From Hyphomicrobium sp. (GTDB lineage Bacteria; Pseudomonadota; Alphaproteobacteria; Rhizobiales; Hyphomicrobiaceae), in contig NZ_JAIETU010000002.1 in the NCBI RefSeq assembly GCF_019744875.1, positions 1,302,001-1,366,000 on the forward strand: DNA of 64,000 nucleotides. The letters are read 5' to 3'. Both the position numbers and the translations under genes were made by a program. Under the pieces are notes generated by a model. It searched no databases. It saw only the letters and a program-made list of their open reading frames with translations, and had not been told where the DNA came from. Below are positions 59,072-64,000 of this stretch, piece after piece. Within the stretch, counting starts at the first letter, position 1. Each line of letters begins with the position of its first letter.

Positions 59072-62000
59072 TTGACGGTTCCAACTTCAAGTTCTGTGTC
59101 ATTGGTTTTCACGCCGAAGCGGCGGAAAAGAATGGGAAGGAGGATGAGCGTCAGTGCAGTCGAAGTAATCAGACCGCCAATGACGACAATCGCGAGGGGC
59201 TTTTGGATTTCCGATCCAGGTCCATCGGCAAACAGAAGCGGCACGAGGCCGAACGCCGCGATGCTGGCGGTCATCATCACCGGCCGCAGGCGACGCATCG
59301 AGCCTTCGAAAACCACGTCGCGAAGACTCATGCCGGAGGCAATGAGCTCATTGAAGTGACTGACCAGAACGAGGCCATTCAGAACGGCTATACCGAGCAG
59401 TGCGATGAATCCTACAGAGGCCGGAACCGAGAGATATTCGCCCGATATCCAGAGGGCTAGAACTCCGCCGACTAGCGCGAACGGTACATTCGCCAATATA
59501 AGCAGAGACTGCCGGATAGAGCGCAGCGTGGCGAACAGGACACCAAAGATGAGTGCAATGGCGATCGGAACGACAATCGAAAGTCGGGTGGCAGCGCGCC
59601 GCTGATTTTCGAATTGACCGCCCCACACCAGCCGATAGCCTTGGGGTAGCGTGACCTGTTCGGCGACGGCGCGCTGAGCTTCGTCCACAAATCCCACGAG
59701 ATCGCGACCCGCGACGTAACCCTGAACGATCGCGAATCTCGACGCGTCCTCACGGTCGATTTTCACTGGTCCAGCGACACGAATAAGTTTCGCCACATCG
59801 CCGATGCGAACAAGTCCCCCGTCGCCTGCCGCTAACTGGGTGGCGGAGAAGATCTCCGGCGAATCGCGTACTGAATCGGCGCCGCGAATGACAATTTGGG
59901 TTCGGCGGCCGGGTTCGGCCACAAGCCCTGCCGAAGTGCCTTCAAGGACAGCCCGCAGCTCGTCTTGAACCTTGCTTGCGGACAGGCCGGTCCGGCCAGC
60001 GGCCAAGCGGTCGACGTTGATCTGAAGATAATCGACGCTGTCATTTGCGACTGTTGAGACTTCGGATGCTCCTTTGATCTCTGCAAGCGTTGACTGTATT
60101 TGGCCGGCGAGGTTGGAGAGTATTTTCAAATCGGGCCCAAAGATCTTGATGGCCAGATCACCGCGCGCACCGGTCAGCATTTCGGCCGTACGCATTTCAA
60201 TCGGTTGGGTGAAAGCAAATTCAACACCTGGCAGATCGGCCATGGCTTCGCGCAACTGCTCGACCAGCCATGTTTTGTCCGGAACGCGCCACTGGCTCTT
60301 CGGCTTCAAGACCATGAACGTATCGGTCTCGTTAGGGCCCATGGGATCGAGACCCAACTCATCGGAGCCAACGCGAGCGACGATGCGCTCAATTTCGGGC
60401 ACTTTTTCTATGAGCGCCCTCTGGATCAGAAGGTCGCCATCGATACTCGCTTGCAGATTGATCGACGGATGCTTGGTGATCTGCATGATTACAGCACCCT
60501 CGTCCATCGTCGGCATGAAGGTCTTGCCGATGGCACCGTAGGCAACCAGCACGAGCGCGATGCCCGCCGCTGCAACGGCATACACGGGAAGCGGAAAAGC
60601 CAAGCAAGCCTTGAGAAGCGGGCGGTAGCCGCGATTGAGCAGCCGCATCAGCAGTGGCTCGGAATGCTGACCGGTTTTCAGTACGAAGGACGCCAGGACG
60701 GGAATGAGCGTCAGAGACAGGACCAGGGAACCGCTGAGGGCAAATATGATCGTCAAAGCGACGGGACCAAAGAGCTTGCCTTCGAGGCCCTGCAACGAAA
60801 GGAGCGGAAGAAACACGAGGCAGATGATGAAAATGCCTGCAGTAACCGGTGTCGCGACTTCGCTCGCGGCCTGATAGATCGAATGCAGCTTCGGGACTGA
60901 GGAGCTCTCGCCGCAAACTTGGAGCCTCTCGACAGTGTTCTCGACGACTACGACAGCCGCGTCGACGATGAGGCCGATGGCGATGGCGAGACCGCCCAAA
61001 CTCATAAGATTGGCCGACATTCCGAAAAACTGCATCATGACGAACGTCACAAGAGCAGCGAAAGGCAGCGTCACGGCAACAACGAGCGCTGCCCGCAGAT
61101 TGCCGAGAAAGGCCAACAAAAGGATCACCACGAGGATCGTGGCTTCCATGAGAGCTTTTGTGACCGTACCTACGGCACTCGTGATGAGATCGGATCGGTC
61201 ATAGAAGACGTCCAGACGGACCCCTTCGGGGAGGCTTGGCTTCAGGTCCGCAAGACGCTGGCGAACGGCTGATACGATTGCGCTCGCGTCGGCGCCACGT
61301 AGGGATAGCACAAGCCCCTGCACGGCCTCGCCTTCGCCGTCCTTGGTGACCGCGCCATAGCGCGTCAAGCTGCCGATACGGACTTTGGCAACATCGCTCA
61401 GCCGCAGTACGCGAGAACCGTTCATTTTCAGAACGATTTGCTCCAGATCTCTTGGCGTCTGAATGGCGCCTTCGGCCCTTACGACGAGTGCCTTTTCGCC
61501 CTCACTGAGACGTCCCGCTCCGTCGTTCCTGTTGCCTGCATCAATGGCAGCCACCAGGTCCGCGACGCCGAGACCTGCAGCAGCAAGGGCTGCTCCATCT
61601 GGACTGACTTCAAACGTCCTGACCATGCCTCCGAGGGTATTGACGTCGGCTACCCCAGGAATGGTGCGCAATGCTGGGCGGATGGTCCAATCGAGAAGGC
61701 TCCGCCGCTCTTCGAGGTTGAGATCGCCGCCTTCTATCGTAAACATGAAGACATCGGACAGCGGCGTCGAAACAGGGGCCAGTCCGCCGGTGACGGTTGC
61801 CGGAAGATCTCCGCGAACGCTAGCCAAGCGTTCACTGACCTGTTGGCGTGCCCAATAGATATCGGTACCATCAATAAAATCGAGGGTGATATCCGCAACC
61901 GCGTATTTAGCAGCGGAGCGCAGGATCGTCTGGCCAGGGATGCCGAGCAGCTCCATTTCGATTGGCGTAATGACTCGCGTCTCGACTTCTTCCGGTGTCA

Positions 62001-62166
62001 TACCCGGTGCCTTCATAATCATCTTCACTTGCACGGGCGAGATGTTGGGAAAGGCATCTATCGGGATGGTGCGGAAGGCGAAAGCTCCACCTCCGGCCAA
62101 AAGACCGTAAACGAGCAGCACGAACAGCCGTTGCGTGAGGGAGAACTCGATCAATCGTCGGAGCAT
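59002..62166 (-). CDS. czcA: Heavy-metal RND efflux pump (CzcA/CusA family)
   Basis: A 1054-residue RND pump with twelve expected helices and two large periplasmic loops. Family motifs are the N-terminal FRTIPIDAFPNISPVQVKM, VETRVITPIE, the TM4 block IGLIVDAAVVVVENTVERL, and FMPTMDEGAVIMQ. It drives metal ions out of the periplasm with the membrane-fusion protein encoded 3 bp upstream. The metal is not fixed; the DUF3240 partner points to divalent ions of the Co/Ni/Zn type, but this is inference. No outer-membrane channel gene is seen next to it. Confidence 0.92.
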   Translation of the reverse strand: MLRRLIEFSLTQRLFVLLVYGLLAGGGAFAFRTIPIDAFPNISPVQVKMIMKAPGMTPEEVETRVITPIEMELLGIPGQTILRSAAKYAVADITLDFIDGTDIYWARQQVSERLASVRGDLPATVTGGLAPVSTPLSDVFMFTIEGGDLNLEERRSLLDWTIRPALRTIPGVADVNTLGGMVRTFEVSPDGAALAAAGLGVADLVAAIDAGNRNDGAGRLSEGEKALVVRAEGAIQTPRDLEQIVLKMNGSRVLRLSDVAKVRIGSLTRYGAVTKDGEGEAVQGLVLSLRGADASAIVSAVRQRLADLKPSLPEGVRLDVFYDRSDLITSAVGTVTKALMEATILVVILLLAFLGNLRAALVVAVTLPFAALVTFVMMQFFGMSANLMSLGGLAIAIGLIVDAAVVVVENTVERLQVCGESSSVPKLHSIYQAASEVATPVTAGIFIICLVFLPLLSLQGLEGKLFGPVALTIIFALSGSLVLSLTLIPVLASFVLKTGQHSEPLLMRLLNRGYRPLLKACLAFPLPVYAVAAAGIALVLVAYGAIGKTFMPTMDEGAVIMQITKHPSINLQASIDGDLLIQRALIEKVPEIERIVARVGSDELGLDPMGPNETDTFMVLKPKSQWRVPDKTWLVEQLREAMADLPGVEFAFTQPIEMRTAEMLTGARGDLAIKIFGPDLKILSNLAGQIQSTLAEIKGASEVSTVANDSVDYLQINVDRLAAGRTGLSASKVQDELRAVLEGTSAGLVAEPGRRTQIVIRGADSVRDSPEIFSATQLAAGDGGLVRIGDVAKLIRVAGPVKIDREDASRFAIVQGYVAGRDLVGFVDEAQRAVAEQVTLPQGYRLVWGGQFENQRRAATRLSIVVPIAIALIFGVLFATLRSIRQSLLILANVPFALVGGVLALWISGEYLSVPASVGFIALLGIAVLNGLVLVSHFNELIASGMSLRDVVFEGSMRRLRPVMMTASIAAFGLVPLLFADGPGSEIQKPLAIVVIGGLITSTALTLILLPILFRRFGVKTNDTELEVGTVKWINPFASSPSSIPHPATIPSST

Positions 62167-62169
62167 GCC

Positions 62170-63225
62170 TTAGTTTCCCGCCAGCATCTGTTCGAGCTGC
62201 GGCAAACCGCTCGCTGCCACCTGGGCGTCAGTCTGGATCGCACCGGTAATGGTCGCGCCGATCGGAGATTTTCCGCGCAGTGCGACGGGTACGAGCGTGA
62301 AGCCGTGGTCTTTGCGAACAAAGACACCGTGCTGGTTGTCGACTAGCGCCACTGCTCTTAAAGGCACCGTGATGGCACCCGAAACAGCCGGCCGTTGGAT
62401 GCTGAGTGACACCATTTGCCCTGGCAAGAGCTCGGAATTGGCAGGCAAGCTGGCAAGCAGCATTGCGGAGCGAGTCAGCCGATCAAGTGATCCACCGAGC
62501 GAAACCACGCGCCCTTCGGGGCCATCCACAACTTGCACCCGGTCGCCGAGCTTGATCTGCGCCACGATCGCAGCCGGGACTTGAGCTTCGACCCATAGGG
62601 AGTCGGTCGTATCAATGCTGACTGCGGCAGACATGGCAGGAACCATGTCACCTGGCATGGCACGGGCTTCCACGACAGTGCCATCGGCAGGCGCAGGTAT
62701 TATATAGTTTCCTCCATCCCCGCGAATGATCTCATTGAGGGACGCCGTGCGCTTGAGCTGCGCAATAACCGCCCGAACCTTTGCAACCTGAGCGTCCGCT
62801 TCTGCGGCGAGCGTCGAGCTTTGAAAACCTTTGTCGACCAGTGACCGCTTACGCTGGGCGATCGCCTCTGCCAGCTGTAGCTCAGCTTCCGATTGAGCAA
62901 GTTGGCTCAGGGCTTCGAGAAACTCGCGGCTAGAAATTGTGGCAAGCGGCGTTCCTTTGGTAACGCGCTGTCCGGGCAGGACGTGAACCTGAATGACTGT
63001 GCCCCCAAACGGCGCAGTTGCAACGAGACGAGAATTCATCGGCGGCACAACAGTGCCAGGCAGCACCGCGACAGGCTCTGTGATCGCAGGACGAACCGCC
63101 TCGACCTTGATTTCCATCCGCTCGACCTGTTCGCGCGTAATGGTCACGTCGTTGGCCTGCGCCATGGTCGGCATCAGGATCGAGGCCAAGATGAGAAGTG
63201 GAGTGAGCAGGTCAGGTGCAGACAT
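62170..63225 (-). CDS. czcB: Membrane-fusion protein (CzcB family)
   Basis: A 351-residue periplasmic adaptor with an N-terminal signal (LLTPLLILASILMPTMAQA). Barrel-sandwich parts are APFGGTVIQVHVLPGQRVTKG and IIPAPADGTVVEARAMPGDMV with a helical hairpin between (LSQLAQSEAELQLAEAIAQRKR). It lacks the metal-binding N-terminal extension of some CzcB proteins. The start giving MSAPDLLT is chosen for the signal peptide. Divergent from the response regulator. Confidence 0.9.
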   Translation of the reverse strand: MSAPDLLTPLLILASILMPTMAQANDVTITREQVERMEIKVEAVRPAITEPVAVLPGTVVPPMNSRLVATAPFGGTVIQVHVLPGQRVTKGTPLATISSREFLEALSQLAQSEAELQLAEAIAQRKRSLVDKGFQSSTLAAEADAQVAKVRAVIAQLKRTASLNEIIRGDGGNYIIPAPADGTVVEARAMPGDMVPAMSAAVSIDTTDSLWVEAQVPAAIVAQIKLGDRVQVVDGPEGRVVSLGGSLDRLTRSAMLLASLPANSELLPGQMVSLSIQRPAVSGAITVPLRAVALVDNQHGVFVRKDHGFTLVPVALRGKSPIGATITGAIQTDAQVAASGLPQLEQMLAGN

Positions 63226-63339
63226 GGACAAGGCCCTCGAGCTGCAGGATTGCATTGCCCGGGGTGTGACTTGCCCACCTGAAAGGGATCTGAACGCAAG
63301 CTGGCAACTGTCTGAAACAGCATTTCAGGCCGAATTCAG

Positions 63340-64000
63340 GTGCATCGTGATAGATATCCCTCAGAACGGTCGCGGGAGGGTTCCATTCGCGTTTTGCTGG
63401 TTGAGGACGATGACGACATTGCCGGGAGGCTGATTGCGGGTCTCGTTCCCGCCGGCTTCACCGTGGACCGGGCTGACAATGGCGCGGACGGCTACGCCAT
63501 GGGCGCGGACGAAGCCTACGACGCAGCAATCCTCGATCTCGGTTTGCCAGAAATGCAAGGGCTCGATGTGCTGAAGCGCTGGCGCGCAGAGCAGCGAAAG
63601 GTTCCAGTGCTCATTTTGACCGCGCGAGGTACCTGGTCCGAAAAGGTCGATGGGCTCAATGCAGGTGCAGACGACTACATCACCAAGCCATTCCATGTTC
63701 CCGAAGTCGCCGCTCGGTTGAAGGCTCTCATCCGGCGCTCATCAGGGCTGGCAAGCGCAATGCTGACCCACCGGGGTATTGTTTTCGATACAGGCGCAAA
63801 CCGGGTTTCGCTCAACGGTGAAAACGTCGACTTGACGGCGCGGGAGCTGAAGATGCTCAATTACTTTATGCACCGGATAGGGCGCGTGGTATCCCAATCG
63901 GAACTTACGGAACACCTCTACGCGCTTGAGGATAGTCGAGAGTCGAACACCATCGAAGTTTATGTTAGCCGCCTCCGTCGCAAGTTCGGCTCTGATCTCA
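63340..64000 (+). CDS. OmpR-family response regulator (cut by the window edge)
   Basis: At least 220 residues. The receiver has the acidic pocket EDDDD, the phosphorylation Asp in AILDLGLPEM and Lys in YITKPFH; a winged-helix effector (VDLTARELKMLNYFMHRIG, SNTIEVYVSRLRRKFG) follows. Divergent from czcB, it likely controls the efflux operon as CzcR does. Start is uncertain: this GTG is the canonical option; an ATT at 63385 has GGGAGG at good spacing and would begin right before the receiver (IRVLLVEDD). Confidence 0.8.
   Translation, partial: MHRDRYPSERSREGSIRVLLVEDDDDIAGRLIAGLVPAGFTVDRADNGADGYAMGADEAYDAAILDLGLPEMQGLDVLKRWRAEQRKVPVLILTARGTWSEKVDGLNAGADDYITKPFHVPEVAARLKALIRRSSGLASAMLTHRGIVFDTGANRVSLNGENVDLTARELKMLNYFMHRIGRVVSQSELTEHLYALEDSRESNTIEVYVSRLRRKFGSDL

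Noticed and set aside
1-64000. CRISPR arrays and intact tRNA/rRNA genes
   Set aside because: No regularly spaced repeats and no complete cloverleaf seen on reading; only the tRNA-Gly 3' fragment was found.

Overview
The window comes from a GC-rich alphaproteobacterium, most likely of the Hyphomicrobiales. Supporting signs are a fragment closely resembling the 3' half of an alphaproteobacterial tRNA-Gly(TCC), a backbone with AI-2E-type permease, PRC-barrel and sorbosone-dehydrogenase genes, and accessory gene families common on rhizobial-type mobile elements. The species cannot be fixed from the sequence. No intact tRNA, no rRNA and no CRISPR array was recognised.

Layout. (1) 1-3.8 kb: ordinary chromosome. 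(2) 3.87 to about 41.7 kb: an integrated mobilizable island. It starts at a 41-bp tRNA-Gly 3' fragment (candidate attL), followed at once by a tyrosine integrase and a small AlpA-like excisionase. Inside are two mobilization cassettes, each a MobC-like protein plus a relaxase preceded by a structured, oriT-like region, and one VirD4/TraG-like coupling ATPase. No VirB/Trb mating-pair genes are visible, so it looks like an IME relying on a helper. Between the second relaxase and the coupling ATPase sits a tightly coupled protein kinase, vWA protein and PP2C phosphatase, a TerY-P-type triad whose last gene overlaps the coupling ATPase gene. A maintenance block follows (Toprim primase-like, DUF2493, ParB-like). 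Next is a defence-rich block: a frameshifted GIY-YIG gene, a Gabija-type GajA/GajB pair, DUF4238, a frameshifted hipA with hipB, and HNH and AraC-type genes. The right end of the island is not resolved.

(3) 42.1-48.0 kb: a minus-strand sulfide/persulfide detoxification operon: Crp/Fnr regulator, DUF2892, two YeeE/YedE-type halves, an MBL persulfide dioxygenase-like enzyme, a DUF442-SQR fusion, TauE/SafE and DUF302. (4) 48.9-57.5 kb: an 8.6-kb element with imperfect terminal inverted repeats that splits a Tat-exported metallophosphatase gene. The two halves rejoin in frame when the element is removed. It carries three overlapping tyrosine recombinase genes (RIT type) and, as cargo, a short type II CBASS (patatin phospholipase, CD-NTase, E2-like protein) next to a divergent XRE/ImmA pair resembling CapH/CapP. 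(5) 58.2-64 kb: the other phosphatase-side genes, a heavy-metal RND efflux operon (membrane-fusion protein, pump, DUF3240) and a divergent OmpR-type response regulator cut by the window edge.

The most noteworthy points are the RIT element acting as a self-contained CBASS carrier with a reconstructable target site, and a phosphorylation-signalling triad fused by overlapping reading frames to a DNA-transfer ATPase.
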